Source: Desulfosporosinus youngiae DSM 17734
GTDB taxonomy: Bacteria > Bacillota > Desulfitobacteriia > Desulfitobacteriales > Desulfitobacteriaceae
Direction of reading: 5' to 3'
DNA length: 64,000 nucleotides
NCBI RefSeq assembly: GCF_000244895.1
Contig: NZ_CM001441.1
Span: 1,178,001-1,242,000, forward strand
Shown: piece after piece, positions 25,340 through 35,305 of the stretch
Numbering within the stretch: position 1 is the stretch's first letter
Layout of the letters: each line of letters begins with the position of its first letter
Translations under genes and position numbers: made by a program
The notes under the pieces: generated by a model
Database searches by the model: none
Told to the model about the DNA's origin: nothing
The model's input: the letters and a program-made list of their open reading frames with translations, nothing else

Positions 25340-26629
25340 GTGGAGGAACAGCGCGAGGGCATTGTGGAAGATATATGGCGCGTTTTCAGCTCAATGAAGT
25401 TAGGTCTTGTGTTATTGGGACTAGTAGCTCTTGCCTCAGGTTTGGGAACTGTGTTTCCTCAAGCGAACATAGAACCTGAGAAAGCCAAAGCTGTAGGACA
25501 GTTCTGGCAAATGCTTGGCTTTACCCAAGTCTATAGTACAATCTGGTTTCGCTTGTTATTAGGTCTGCTTTGCATTAATTTAATCGTTTGCAGTTTACAG
25601 CGTTTTCAGGGAATCTACAATAGAACCTTTGCTCTTAAATCTCCTGAGACCGTTTCATCAGTGCCTAATAAAATTAGAACAACAATCCCTGGCGAGAGTG
25701 AGTCTCTAAAGACGTCTGTGCAAAATGTGCTGAAAAGAAAGGGATTCAAGGTTACAACAACAGTCGGAGACAAAGGCTGGAGTTTCATAGCGATCAAAAG
25801 ACGGTGGGGAAATTGGGGGTCACTTATTTCTCATATTTCGTTTGTTGTTTTAGTAATCGGAGCGATCATGGGAACAACTATGGGCTTTAAGGGTTTCTTT
25901 ATGGTCGGTGCTGGGACAACCATACCTATAAGCTCGATCAATGTATCAAAAGGAACGGTTAAACAAGATTTCAGCGTACATATCTATTCTGCTGAGGACC
26001 GGATTTTAGCCAATGGAGAACGGGACAATTGGTATACGGATATGAGTATTATTGAAAATGGACAGGAAATAACCCGTCAAACAATCTCAGTTAATCATCC
26101 CCTCAAATACAAAGGCGTGACATTTTATCAGTCAAGTTTTGCCAATGGTGCTCGTCTAACTGTTGACATCAAAGATCAAAAGATCCCTGTGGTTCTACAA
26201 GATCACGGCGGAAATTACTTTCAAGCGCCAGGTACAGATCTCTATCTGATTGCCGAAGCAATTAGGAGCGACCCGCAGAAGCCCATGATGCTTTATAGAG
26301 TCTATAAAGGAAAAGGGGTCCAACCTGTACAAACAGGGCAAATCAGTGCTGGGGAAACCATTGACATTCAGGGTGAGTATAAGTTAACCCTGGACGGTAA
26401 TGCCGGATTTACCGGATTACAAGTCAAACAAGACCCGGGAGTTATTGTCGTTTGGACAGGGTGTGCTTTATTGTTGTTAGGACTGCTCCTATCATTTTAT
26501 TGGCGTACGATGGTTGTGTCAGGTGTTTTCGAATCCGGTCAGCTGACAATGGGGGCTATGGCCGGAAAAACAGCAGGTGGAGCCAAGCAAGAGTTTGATG
26601 ATTTGATTCAGGATATTCAGGCTAAATAG
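25340..26629 (+). CDS. resB: Cytochrome c biogenesis protein ResB
   Basis: A 429-residue membrane protein of the system II cytochrome c maturation pathway. It has three N-terminal hydrophobic segments (around residues 20-40, 65-85, 155-175), a large extracytoplasmic domain and a last transmembrane helix near 380. ResB with ResC exports heme and ligates it to CxxCH apocytochromes outside the membrane. GTG 25340 with AGAGGGG upstream is chosen; an upstream in-frame ATG lacks a site. It is followed by resC and the heme operon, so cofactor synthesis and use are linked. Confidence 0.92.
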   Translation: MEEQREGIVEDIWRVFSSMKLGLVLLGLVALASGLGTVFPQANIEPEKAKAVGQFWQMLGFTQVYSTIWFRLLLGLLCINLIVCSLQRFQGIYNRTFALKSPETVSSVPNKIRTTIPGESESLKTSVQNVLKRKGFKVTTTVGDKGWSFIAIKRRWGNWGSLISHISFVVLVIGAIMGTTMGFKGFFMVGAGTTIPISSINVSKGTVKQDFSVHIYSAEDRILANGERDNWYTDMSIIENGQEITRQTISVNHPLKYKGVTFYQSSFANGARLTVDIKDQKIPVVLQDHGGNYFQAPGTDLYLIAEAIRSDPQKPMMLYRVYKGKGVQPVQTGQISAGETIDIQGEYKLTLDGNAGFTGLQVKQDPGVIVVWTGCALLLLGLLLSFYWRTMVVSGVFESGQLTMGAMAGKTAGGAKQEFDDLIQDIQAK

Positions 26630-26673
26630 CTCAGACTTAAATCCTGATGAGAATATAAGGGAGGATCAGTACG

Positions 26674-27549
26674 TTGGATCAAGGATTACAAAATCTTGAA
26701 ACTTCATCATTCTATGTCATGTTAATGGCTTACACTTTGTGTATGATATTTTATTGGATTTGGATGGGTACCAAAAAAGAACTAATAGGTCAATTTGCTA
26801 CGTATCTTGTCATTGTTGGCTTAATTGCCAACACTGCGGCCATCATCCTGCGGATGATTATAGCAGGGCGTCCGCCGCTTTCCAATTCCTATGAGTTTTT
26901 ATTGACGTTTGTCTGGGGGATTACCTTAGTTTATCTGTTTATAGAGTATCGCTATAAGTTAAGATCTCTTGGCGGATTTGTCATGCCTATTGCCTTTATG
27001 ATTTTGATGTTTATTATAATGAGCATGGGTCCGGAGGAACGAATTGCTCAAGCGATTCCGCCGGCACTTAAAAGTAAATGGCTGACCTTTCACGTCTTGA
27101 CCGCGACATTAGCCTACGGAGCTTTTGCCATATCCTTCGGATTAGGAATTATGTATCTGCTAAAATTGGGCAAAGGAAACGAGAAATCCAATTCACAAGG
27201 AATTATCTCTCGTTTCCCTGCTTTAGAAATAATTGATGAGCTGTCGTATAAAGTCATTGGTTTCGCTTTTCCACTCCTAACCCTTTGCATCATTACAGGT
27301 GCAATTTGGGCAAATTACGCATGGGGTACATATTGGTCATGGGACCCTAAAGAGACCTGGTCACTGATTACCTGGATTATTTACGCGGCTTATTTACATG
27401 CCAGGTTAATGTATGGATGGAAGGGGAAGAGGGCGGCGTGGATGACCGTCTTTGGTTTCGCAGCAGTTTTGTTCACGTTCTTTGGAGTGAATTACTTTTT
27501 ACCAGGCTTGCATTCTTATGCCAGCAGTCAATTAATCAGGTTCGTCTAA
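26674..27549 (+). CDS. resC: Cytochrome c biogenesis protein ResC/CcsA
   Basis: A 291-residue polytopic membrane protein with about eight transmembrane segments and the tryptophan-rich heme-handling motif WGTYWSWDPKETWSLITW near residue 222. Conserved histidines (LTFHVLTAT, LHARLM) ligand heme during export. TTG start after GGGAGGA, 44 bases after resB. It forms the heme lyase complex with ResB. Confidence 0.93.
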   Translation: MDQGLQNLETSSFYVMLMAYTLCMIFYWIWMGTKKELIGQFATYLVIVGLIANTAAIILRMIIAGRPPLSNSYEFLLTFVWGITLVYLFIEYRYKLRSLGGFVMPIAFMILMFIIMSMGPEERIAQAIPPALKSKWLTFHVLTATLAYGAFAISFGLGIMYLLKLGKGNEKSNSQGIISRFPALEIIDELSYKVIGFAFPLLTLCIITGAIWANYAWGTYWSWDPKETWSLITWIIYAAYLHARLMYGWKGKRAAWMTVFGFAAVLFTFFGVNYFLPGLHSYASSQLIRFV

Positions 27550-27652
27550 CTATTCTCACGTAGATAATTAAAGATTGAAGATTTTGCAGGTAAAATGTCT
27601 AAATAAGCCGAATTTAAGGCTAGAGAAAAGCTAGAGAAGGTGACTAGAGTTT

Positions 27653-28291
27653 ATGTCGCAGTATTATCCGATATTTATAGGCTTGAACACTCTGCCGGTT
27701 TTGGTCGTCGGTGGAGGAAATGTAGCTTTGCGCAAAGTTCAGACGCTCTTGGATCATGGAGCCCTGGTGCGCATTGTCTCCCCTCGTCTCGATCCGGAAC
27801 TTCAGACACTGATTGATGGAAAAACATGTCTCTGGATCGAAAAAGAATATTCCTCAGACGATATTCAGGATGCTATGCTGGTCTTTTCATGTACAGAGAT
27901 CGAGACAGTTAATGCCCAAGTGTCACGGGATGCCAAAGCTCATTATCGATTGGTGAATGTCGTTGATGATCCGGAAAAATGTAGTTTTATAGTACCCTCC
28001 ATTATGGAACAAGGAGATCTTAAAATCGCCGTCTCGACAGGAGGAAGCAGCCCCATTGTAGCGCGTCAAGTGCGAGCGGAGTTAGAAAACTTATACGGCT
28101 CTGAAATGGCCGACTATCTAACCTTACTCAAAGAATGGAGAACTAAAGCTAAATCCGAATTGCCGCCTGAAAAACGCAGTGTCTTTTGGAACCGGGCGAC
28201 AGATGGCGAAGTCAGAGAACTTATCAAAGCCCAGCGCTTAACCGAAGCGAAAGGAGTGGTAGAAACGTGTTTCCTGTCGCTATTGGATTAA
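27653..28291 (+). CDS. Precorrin-2 dehydrogenase / sirohydrochlorin ferrochelatase (Met8/CysG-N like)
   Basis: A 212-residue protein of the Met8/CysG N-terminal type. It has the NAD-binding motif VLVVGGGNVALRKVQTLLDHG near residue 15, VVDDPEKCSFIVPS near 102 and STGGSSPIVARQVR near 127. It oxidises precorrin-2 to sirohydrochlorin and can insert iron to make siroheme. It begins the tetrapyrrole operon; its end overlaps hemA. In this operon siroheme is both an end product and the precursor of heme. Confidence 0.93.
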   Translation: MSQYYPIFIGLNTLPVLVVGGGNVALRKVQTLLDHGALVRIVSPRLDPELQTLIDGKTCLWIEKEYSSDDIQDAMLVFSCTEIETVNAQVSRDAKAHYRLVNVVDDPEKCSFIVPSIMEQGDLKIAVSTGGSSPIVARQVRAELENLYGSEMADYLTLLKEWRTKAKSELPPEKRSVFWNRATDGEVRELIKAQRLTEAKGVVETCFLSLLD

Positions 28292-29604
28292 ATCATCGGA
28301 GCGCACCTGTAGAAATACGGGAAAAAATGAGTTTTCACCCTTCTCAAATGCAGAAGGCTCTTAAAGAACTAAGAGATTGCCCTGGAATTCTGGGGGCTGT
28401 GATTCTCAGTACCTGTAATCGTACGGAGATCTATGCCGCCACAACGGATGTAGAAACAGGGATCCGCTCAATTAAAGGGTTTTTTGCCAGTCATCACGGG
28501 CTGGAGGAAACCATACTTGAGAACTACTTATATGCACATACCTTATATGATGCCGTCCGCCATTTATACCGTGTAGTATCCGGGCTGGATTCCATGGTCC
28601 GGGGAGAAACTCAAATCCTTGGCCAGGTTAGCACTGCTTATCAACAAGCTAACGATGCCGGGGTTACCAACAAGGTAATCAATGTGCTTTTTCAAAATGC
28701 CTTAGCAGTGGGTAAACGGGTACGAACACAGACTTTGATCGACCAGCATCCTGTCTCCATCAGTTATACAGCCGTAGAGCTTGCGAAACAACAATTCGGA
28801 GAACTCCAAGGTAAAGGAATTTTAATTATGGGCGCAGGGGAAATGAGTACTCTGACAGCAAAATACTTGGTTTCGGCTGGGGCTACTACGGTTTTGGTAT
28901 CCAATCGTTCGTATGAAAAAGCCGTTCTATTAGCACAGGAATGTTGTGGCCGCGCGGTACGGCTTGATGATGTTGATCAATATTTAGAGGAAGTGGATAT
29001 TGTCATTTCTGCAACCGCCGCCAAACGTTTTGTGTTGATGCCGGAACGCATGCAGAGAATTATGGAGAAGCGGAAGAATCGCCCGATGCTCTTGATTGAC
29101 ATAGCTGTACCCCGGGATATTCATCCTGATGTAGGGCGGATACCACAGATCACCTTATTTGACATTGATGATTTGCGAGGTGTTGTCGACCGCCATCATC
29201 AAGAACGTGAGCTGGCAGCCGTCCAAGCCGAGAAAATTATCGATGAAGAAATGGACTTATTTCTTAAATGGCATAATTCATTATTTGTTATCCCAACGAT
29301 CTTAGCTTTACAAGAAAAAGGAGAGCAAATTCGAGATCTCCAGGTAAAGCGTGCCCTGGAGCATTTATCAGGGTTAACACCTAAGCAGGAAAAAGCAATA
29401 CGATCTATGGCCAATTCTATTGTTAATCATCTCTTGCATTTGCCAATTGTTAATCTTAAAGAGTATGCCAATACCAGCCAAGGGCATCTCTATACAGAAA
29501 TATTGCAAAATCTATTTGATTTAGATGTGAATGAAGCGGGCACACGCCCGAGTCTGATCGTAAAAAAATCCCAGGAGCAAGGGTTTCATAGGAGGGCTGA
29601 ATGA
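28267..29604 (+). CDS. hemA: Glutamyl-tRNA reductase
   Basis: A 445-residue HemA catalysing the NADPH-dependent reduction of glutamyl-tRNA to glutamate-1-semialdehyde. With GTG 28267 as start (AAAGGAG upstream) the catalytic cysteine falls at residue 50 in STCNRTEIY, its usual position. The catalytic domain, NADPH domain ([20 protein letters not shown]) and C-terminal dimerisation helix are all present. The gene overlaps the upstream gene by 25 bases and hemC by 4 (ATGA). Confidence 0.96.
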   Translation: MFPVAIGLNHRSAPVEIREKMSFHPSQMQKALKELRDCPGILGAVILSTCNRTEIYAATTDVETGIRSIKGFFASHHGLEETILENYLYAHTLYDAVRHLYRVVSGLDSMVRGETQILGQVSTAYQQANDAGVTNKVINVLFQNALAVGKRVRTQTLIDQHPVSISYTAVELAKQQFGELQGKGILIMGAGEMSTLTAKYLVSAGATTVLVSNRSYEKAVLLAQECCGRAVRLDDVDQYLEEVDIVISATAAKRFVLMPERMQRIMEKRKNRPMLLIDIAVPRDIHPDVGRIPQITLFDIDDLRGVVDRHHQERELAAVQAEKIIDEEMDLFLKWHNSLFVIPTILALQEKGEQIRDLQVKRALEHLSGLTPKQEKAIRSMANSIVNHLLHLPIVNLKEYANTSQGHLYTEILQNLFDLDVNEAGTRPSLIVKKSQEQGFHRRAE

Positions 29605-30512
29605 AGAACATCCGCATAGGAACTCGGGACAGCCAATTAGCAATGTGGCAAGCCGAGTGGGTACAAAGTCAACTAACTAAGCTTTATCCCGATCTCAACT
29701 TTGAGCTTGTCTCAATGAAAACCAAGGGCGATAAGATTCTCGATGTTCCCTTATCTAAAATCGGAGATAAAGGATTGTTTACTAAGGAGCTGGAACAGGG
29801 TCTGCTGAATGATGAGCTTGATATGGCGGTTCATAGTCTTAAAGACATGCCGACATTATTGCCTCCCGGATTAATCATAAGTGCTTTTTGTGAGAGGGAG
29901 GAGCCCCGGGACGTTTTTCTCAGCAAAAACGGGGTCCGGATCGAGGATTTACCTTCAGGAGCGATCATCGGCACAAGCAGCTTGCGCAGGAAATCACAAC
30001 TTAAACATTATCGTCCTGATCTCAGCTTTATGGATTTGAGGGGAAATCTTCAAACCCGCTGGAGAAAGCTGCAAGAGTCTGATATGGCCGGCATTGTCCT
30101 TGCAGCCGCCGGTGTTAAACGGTTAGGGTGGGAAGAACGGATCACTCAGATTCTGCCGGAAGATATCATGCTGTCAGCGGTCGGGCAAGGGTCAATAGCG
30201 GTGGAAATTGATGAGAAACGTTCAGATATTGCAGAGTTGTTGTCTCGTCTAAACCATACTCCGACAGAACAAGCGGTGCATGCAGAGCGTACATTAATGC
30301 GCAAACTTGAAGGAGGCTGCCAAGTCCCCATTGGTGCTTTAGGACAAGTGGCAGACGGGCAGATCGTTCTTCGGGGAATGGTGGCGAGCTTGGATGGGCT
30401 TCGCCTTATTAAGGCTGAGGCTAAAGGGACTGATCCCGAAACAGTGGGCATTGAGGTTGCTGATCGTCTGATTGACCTGGGTGCCGCCTCGATATTAGCG
30501 GAAATACGATAA
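29601..30512 (+). CDS. hemC: Hydroxymethylbilane synthase
   Basis: A 303-residue porphobilinogen deaminase. It has [17 protein letters not shown] at the N-terminus, the SLKDMPT loop near residue 84, [12 protein letters not shown] near 128 and the dipyrromethane-cofactor cysteine in [10 protein letters not shown] near 240. It condenses four porphobilinogens into hydroxymethylbilane. The ATG overlaps the hemA stop. Confidence 0.97.
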   Translation: MKNIRIGTRDSQLAMWQAEWVQSQLTKLYPDLNFELVSMKTKGDKILDVPLSKIGDKGLFTKELEQGLLNDELDMAVHSLKDMPTLLPPGLIISAFCEREEPRDVFLSKNGVRIEDLPSGAIIGTSSLRRKSQLKHYRPDLSFMDLRGNLQTRWRKLQESDMAGIVLAAAGVKRLGWEERITQILPEDIMLSAVGQGSIAVEIDEKRSDIAELLSRLNHTPTEQAVHAERTLMRKLEGGCQVPIGALGQVADGQIVLRGMVASLDGLRLIKAEAKGTDPETVGIEVADRLIDLGAASILAEIR

Positions 30513-30580
30513 GAAATTTAGAAATTCACGTTTGTAAACGCGAAGTCTGGGATTTGAATGGTAAGATGATAGGAGTGTTC

Positions 30581-32089
30581 ATGTTGAGTAAGGGATATGT
30601 ATATTTAGTGGGTGCTGGTCCTGGAGACCCTAAGTTGATAACGGTTAAAGGGTCGGAATGTATTGCTAAAGCAGATGTTTTAGTCTATGATCGGTTAGCT
30701 TCGCGGCGTCTCCTGACCTTAGCCCGGCCCGATTGTGAACTCATTTATGTGGGTAAATCTCCGGATCGCCACACCCTAAAACAAGATGAAATTAACCAAG
30801 TCCTCGTGGATAAGGGGCTTGAAGGAAAAATAGTCACCCGTCTCAAGGGGGGGGATCCCTTTGTTTTTGGCCGGGGGGGAGAGGAAGCGGAAGCTTTGCT
30901 TAAAGCTGGGATTCAGTTTGAAGTGGTGCCAGGTATTACTTCGGCTATTGCTGTTCCAGCCTATGCCGGTATTCCCGTAACCCATCGGGATCTGACCTCT
31001 TCGTTCGCAGTTATAACAGGCCACGAAGACCCTACTAAGAATGAAACCAGCATACATTGGGACCACCTTGCCGGGTCTCATGGAACCCTTGTCTTCCTCA
31101 TGGGTATGGAAAACCTCCCTCTGATTGCGCAAAAACTGATGGAAAATGGGAAAAAGCCAACCACCCCAGTGGGTATCATTCAATGGGGCACCAGACCTGA
31201 ACAGCGAGCTCTGGTTGGGCAACTGGACACTATTGCTGAAGAGGTCAAAAAACAGAAATTCACCAACCCTTCGATTATTATCGTCGGGGAGGTTGTCTCA
31301 CTGAGAGAAAAGCTTAAATGGTTCGAAAAGAAGCCCTTATTCGGGCAAAGGATAGTGGTCACTCGTGCTCGTCACCAGGCGAGCGTGCTGACACAGGAGA
31401 TTGAAGCTTTGGGCGGAGAGGCATGGGAGTTTCCGACGATTGAAATTGCTCCGCCCTCGGATAATGCCTATTTGCTTAAAGCTTTGAATAATTTACAATA
31501 TTTTAATTGGCTGATTTTTACCAGTGTTAACGGGGTTGAGGCGTTTTTCGAAGAGCTTAGCATTCAAGAGCGGGATGTTCGCTCTTTAGTTGGTCTGGAG
31601 ATCGTTGCCATCGGGCCGGCTACTCAAGCCGCAATTGAGAAAAGAGGACTTCGGGCTGCCTATGTTCCGGATGAATATAAAGCAGAGAGTATAGTGGAAG
31701 GCCTTGCGGGCCGGGTATCTTCCGGTCAAAAGGTATTACTGGCCAGGGCAGAAGAAGCCAGAGATGTTTTGCCCGAATCTCTCAAGGCCATGGGGCTTGA
31801 TGTTTGGGATGTCCCGTTTTACAGGACGGTTCTGGGAGATGCCAATCGTGGAGAATTGCAGCGTATGCTTCGTGAGAAGGAAATTCATAGGGTCACATTT
31901 ACAAGTTCTTCGACAGTGCGTAATTTTGTAGAGCTATTAGATGGAGAAATCTCTTTACTGGAAGGTGTTTCGCTCTATTCCATCGGGCCTATTACCAGTG
32001 CCACTGCTCGAAAACTGGGTCTGACGATCTATAAAGAGGCAAATGAATATACGATCCAGGGATTAGTCAAAGCCTTATTGGAGGGATGA
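30581..32089 (+). CDS. Uroporphyrinogen-III C-methyltransferase/synthase fusion (CobA-HemD)
   Basis: A 502-residue fusion. Residues 1-245 are the SAM-dependent methyltransferase CobA/SumT (VYLVGAGPGDPKLITVKG, VVPGITSAIAVPAYAGIPVTH). Residues about 255-500 are uroporphyrinogen-III synthase HemD (VVTRARHQASVLTQEIEALG, FTSVNGVEAFF). It closes hydroxymethylbilane to uroporphyrinogen III and methylates it to precorrin-2. ATG 30581 with AGGAG is preferred to an upstream ATG at 30554. The fusion is common in Clostridia. Confidence 0.95.
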   Translation: MLSKGYVYLVGAGPGDPKLITVKGSECIAKADVLVYDRLASRRLLTLARPDCELIYVGKSPDRHTLKQDEINQVLVDKGLEGKIVTRLKGGDPFVFGRGGEEAEALLKAGIQFEVVPGITSAIAVPAYAGIPVTHRDLTSSFAVITGHEDPTKNETSIHWDHLAGSHGTLVFLMGMENLPLIAQKLMENGKKPTTPVGIIQWGTRPEQRALVGQLDTIAEEVKKQKFTNPSIIIVGEVVSLREKLKWFEKKPLFGQRIVVTRARHQASVLTQEIEALGGEAWEFPTIEIAPPSDNAYLLKALNNLQYFNWLIFTSVNGVEAFFEELSIQERDVRSLVGLEIVAIGPATQAAIEKRGLRAAYVPDEYKAESIVEGLAGRVSSGQKVLLARAEEARDVLPESLKAMGLDVWDVPFYRTVLGDANRGELQRMLREKEIHRVTFTSSSTVRNFVELLDGEISLLEGVSLYSIGPITSATARKLGLTIYKEANEYTIQGLVKALLEG

Positions 32090-32093
32090 GAGT

Positions 32094-33266
32094 ATGATAA
32101 GTGTCACAAAGCTCTTATTTGATACGGAATACTTCGGAGACTCTCTCCGTTACAGCAAACATTCGCTGGGGTCTCAGAATGGGACAACCGTAGGTTCCGG
32201 ACCGGTGGTTGTATGGAATTCGACTCGTACCTGCAACTTAAAATGTGCCCATTGTTATATGGAATCGGATGCCCAAAAATATCAGGATGAACTGACAACG
32301 GTCGAAGCCAAGCGCTTTATTGATGATCTGGCTGAGTTTCGAGTTCCGGTGCTTCTTTTCTCCGGCGGCGAACCTTTGATTCGTCCTGACTTCTTTGAAT
32401 TAGCTGAATATGCAACAGCCAAAGGTTTACGAGCAACCCTTTCGACCAATGGTACGTTGATTACGCCTGATGTGGCCAGGAGGATTAAAGAAATCGGAGT
32501 CGGCTATGTGGGTATTTCACTGGACGGACTCCAGGATGTTAATGACAAATTCCGGGGGAAAGAGGGCGCTTTTAAGGCAGCAATGGAAGGAATCCAAAAT
32601 TGTGTTGCTGTTAATCAACGGGTAGGGCTGCGCTTTACCATTAATCATCATAATCTGCAAGAATTGGATAACATTTTTGATTTTATCGAAGCAGAAAATA
32701 TTGATCGGGTTTGTTTCTACCATTTGGTTTATTCCGGCCGAGGCAGCCAGATGATTGCGGAGGATGTGACCCCTGAAGAATCCCGTCGGGCAATGGATAC
32801 CATCATCCGGCGGACTCGGGATTTCGAAGAACGTGGACTAAAGAAGGAAATCCTGACGGTGGATAATCATTGTGATGGGGTTTACATGTATCTGCTGGCT
32901 CTGAATGAAGATCCTGCAAGGGCCGAACGGATTAAGAATCTGATTGGACTAAACGGCGGAAATCGTTCCGGCATAGCCTTTGGCGAAGTGGATCCCTTGG
33001 GGAACGTACACCCTGACCAATTTACCCAGCACATCACCTTTGGCAATGTCCGGGAGAGAAAATTTGGAGAGATTTGGAAGGATCTGACCCATCCTACCTT
33101 GGCTGGTCTGAAAGATCGTAAAGGTCTGCTTAAAGGACGTTGTGCATCATGTCAATACCTAAGCATGTGCAACGGTAATTTCCGGACCCGTGCGGAAGCT
33201 GTGACCGGAGATTATTGGGAGTCTGATCCCGCTTGTTATTTGACAGATCAGGAGATCGGGCTATAG
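32094..33266 (+). CDS. ahbC: Radical SAM protein AhbC (NirJ1): didecarboxysiroheme to Fe-coproporphyrin III
   Basis: A 390-residue radical SAM/SPASM-like protein. The N-terminus MISVTKLLFDTEYFGDSLRY is typical of the NirJ1 group. The cluster motif CNLKCAHCY is near residue 50, SGGEPLIRPDF near 85, and a C-terminal cysteine cluster (CASCQYLSMCNGN, DPACYL) would bind a second [4Fe-4S]. AhbC removes the acetate side chains of 12,18-didecarboxysiroheme in the alternative heme pathway. Assignment of NirJ1 to AhbC rests on family knowledge; swap with AhbD is the alternative. Confidence 0.88.
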   Translation: MISVTKLLFDTEYFGDSLRYSKHSLGSQNGTTVGSGPVVVWNSTRTCNLKCAHCYMESDAQKYQDELTTVEAKRFIDDLAEFRVPVLLFSGGEPLIRPDFFELAEYATAKGLRATLSTNGTLITPDVARRIKEIGVGYVGISLDGLQDVNDKFRGKEGAFKAAMEGIQNCVAVNQRVGLRFTINHHNLQELDNIFDFIEAENIDRVCFYHLVYSGRGSQMIAEDVTPEESRRAMDTIIRRTRDFEERGLKKEILTVDNHCDGVYMYLLALNEDPARAERIKNLIGLNGGNRSGIAFGEVDPLGNVHPDQFTQHITFGNVRERKFGEIWKDLTHPTLAGLKDRKGLLKGRCASCQYLSMCNGNFRTRAEAVTGDYWESDPACYLTDQEIGL

Positions 33267-33314
33267 CAAAGAATTGTCTGCAAACCTGCATGATTATCAG
33301 AGGAGGTCCCTGAG

Positions 33315-34292
33315 ATGGAAATAAAAAGGCGCCCACGCCGTTTAAGAGTTAATGAAACTATTCGTAGTATGGTTCGGGAAAACCATATTAGAATTGAGAA
33401 TTTGATTTATCCTATGTTCGTGATGCCGGGAGAGAAGAAAAAGGTGGAGATTTCCTCTATGCCCGGAATCTATAATTTTTCACTCGATGAATTTATCCTG
33501 GCGCTCGGGGAGGTCGTGGAACTGGGAGTTCCGGCGGTCTTGTTATTCGGGATCCCGGAGAGCAAGGATAGTGTAGGTTCGGGGGCTTACCATGAGCATG
33601 GGATCGTACAACAGGCAGTTCGTTTAGCCAAACAGCATTACCCGGATCTATATGTCATCACGGATGTTTGTTTGTGCGAATATACGGATCACGGACATTG
33701 CGGACTGATAGAAAACGGACAAGTTATGAACGACCCAACCCTTGACTTGCTTGCCAAGACGGCTCTTTCTCAGGCCCAAGCAGGTGCCGATATGGTGGCT
33801 CCTTCAGACATGATGGACGGCAGAGTTGCCGCCATTAGAAAAATGTTAGATAAAGAAGGATTTTCACAGATTCCGATTATGGCTTATTCGGCCAAGTTCG
33901 CCTCGGGTTTTTATGGACCTTTCCGGGAGGCAGCCGGGTCCACGCCGCAGTTTGGAGATCGCAGAACCTATCAAATGGATTCGGCCAATGGAAACGAAGC
34001 TATGCTGGAGACAGATTTAGACATTGAAGAGGGGGCTGACATGATTATTGTAAAGCCCGCTTTGTCCTACGGAGATATCATTTATCGCACTAAACAGAAA
34101 TATGGCGTGCCATTAGCGGCTTACAATGTCAGCGGAGAATATGCCATGGTCAAAGCCGCTGCCGCCAACGGCTGGATTGATGAAAAACGCATTGTTATGG
34201 AGGCCCTATTGAGTATGAAGCGGGCAGGAGCGGATTTGCTGATTACGTATCACGCCTTGGATGTGGCGCGTTGGCTTAGAGAGGAGCGTTAA
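33315..34292 (+). CDS. hemB: Porphobilinogen synthase (delta-aminolevulinate dehydratase)
   Basis: A 325-residue HemB with both catalytic lysines ([16 protein letters not shown] and [11 protein letters not shown]) and the zinc-type cysteines in [14 protein letters not shown]. It condenses two aminolevulinates to porphobilinogen. ATG follows AGAGGAGG. It sits between the two radical SAM genes of the Ahb pathway and ends 2 bases before ahbD. Confidence 0.97.
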   Translation: MEIKRRPRRLRVNETIRSMVRENHIRIENLIYPMFVMPGEKKKVEISSMPGIYNFSLDEFILALGEVVELGVPAVLLFGIPESKDSVGSGAYHEHGIVQQAVRLAKQHYPDLYVITDVCLCEYTDHGHCGLIENGQVMNDPTLDLLAKTALSQAQAGADMVAPSDMMDGRVAAIRKMLDKEGFSQIPIMAYSAKFASGFYGPFREAAGSTPQFGDRRTYQMDSANGNEAMLETDLDIEEGADMIIVKPALSYGDIIYRTKQKYGVPLAAYNVSGEYAMVKAAAANGWIDEKRIVMEALLSMKRAGADLLITYHALDVARWLREER

Positions 34293-34294
34293 AC

Positions 34295-35305
34295 ATGATC
34301 GTTTCTTGGAATACGACCAATGATTGCAATATGTTTTGTGATCATTGCTATCGTGATGCTGGGTGCAAAGCCGAAGATGAACTCAGCACAACCCAGGCAA
34401 AGACCTTGTTGGAGCAAATTGCTAAAGCTGGCTTCAAGATTATGATTTTCAGCGGAGGAGAGCCTCTGTTGAGACCGGATATCGTCGAACTTGTGGCCCA
34501 TGCCACCTCGTTAGGGTTGCGTCCGGTATTCGGAACCAACGGAACCCTCATCACTCCGGAGTTGGCTAAGCAGCTTAAAGAGGCTGGTGCGATGGGAATG
34601 GGAATATCCTTAGACTCACTCGACAAGGCTAAACATGACGAATTCCGAAAATTTCCGGGCGCTTGGGACGGAGCAGTACAAGGAATGGAAAATTGCCGGG
34701 AAGTTGGGCTGCCCTTCCAAATTCACACGACAGTGATGGATTGGAATGCCCATGAAGTGGAAGCCATCACGGATTTTGCTGTAGAGATTGGGGCCGTTGC
34801 TCATCATTTCTTCTTTCTTGTACCAACGGGAAGGGCAGTGTCCATCGAGGAAGAGTCTCTAAGGGCTGAGGCCTATGAAGATATACTGACTCGGATTATG
34901 CAGAAACAACAAACCGTAAATATTGAGTTAAAGCCGACTTGTGCTCCTCAGTTTATGCGGATCGCGAAACAAATGGGGATCGATATGCGCTTTAGCCGCG
35001 GTTGCTTAGCAGGGACCGCTTATTGTATTATCGGACCGAAAGGACAGGTCCAACCTTGTGCTTACCTGAATATTTCCTTGGGGGATGTTCGGGAGACCCC
35101 CTTTGATGAAATCTGGTGTAATAATGAAGTTCTGCAGACCCTGCGGACCCTGGATTACAAAGGCGGCTGCGGATCATGTCAGTATAAGCGTGCTTGCGGC
35201 GGCTGCCGTGCACGTGCTGCTTACTATAATGACGGGGATTATATGGCAGAGGAGCCGTGGTGCTTATATCACGGAAGGAAGGGGGTTCAGTATGGATGCA
35301 ATTGA
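34295..35305 (+). CDS. ahbD: Radical SAM heme synthase AhbD (NirJ2)
   Basis: A 336-residue radical SAM protein of the NirJ2 group: MIVSWNTTNDCNMFCDHCYRD at the start contains the CxxxCxxC motif, then FSGGEPLLRPDIV, and a C-terminal second-cluster region (CGSCQYKRACGGCRARA). AhbD oxidatively decarboxylates the propionates of Fe-coproporphyrin III to yield heme b. It overlaps the next gene by 14 bases. Confidence 0.9.
   Translation: MIVSWNTTNDCNMFCDHCYRDAGCKAEDELSTTQAKTLLEQIAKAGFKIMIFSGGEPLLRPDIVELVAHATSLGLRPVFGTNGTLITPELAKQLKEAGAMGMGISLDSLDKAKHDEFRKFPGAWDGAVQGMENCREVGLPFQIHTTVMDWNAHEVEAITDFAVEIGAVAHHFFFLVPTGRAVSIEEESLRAEAYEDILTRIMQKQQTVNIELKPTCAPQFMRIAKQMGIDMRFSRGCLAGTAYCIIGPKGQVQPCAYLNISLGDVRETPFDEIWCNNEVLQTLRTLDYKGGCGSCQYKRACGGCRARAAYYNDGDYMAEEPWCLYHGRKGVQYGCN

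Noticed and set aside
35085-35291. N-terminal extension of the siroheme decarboxylase fusion
   Set aside because: It lies wholly inside ahbD in another frame; ATG 35292 with a strong ribosome binding site matches the family start.
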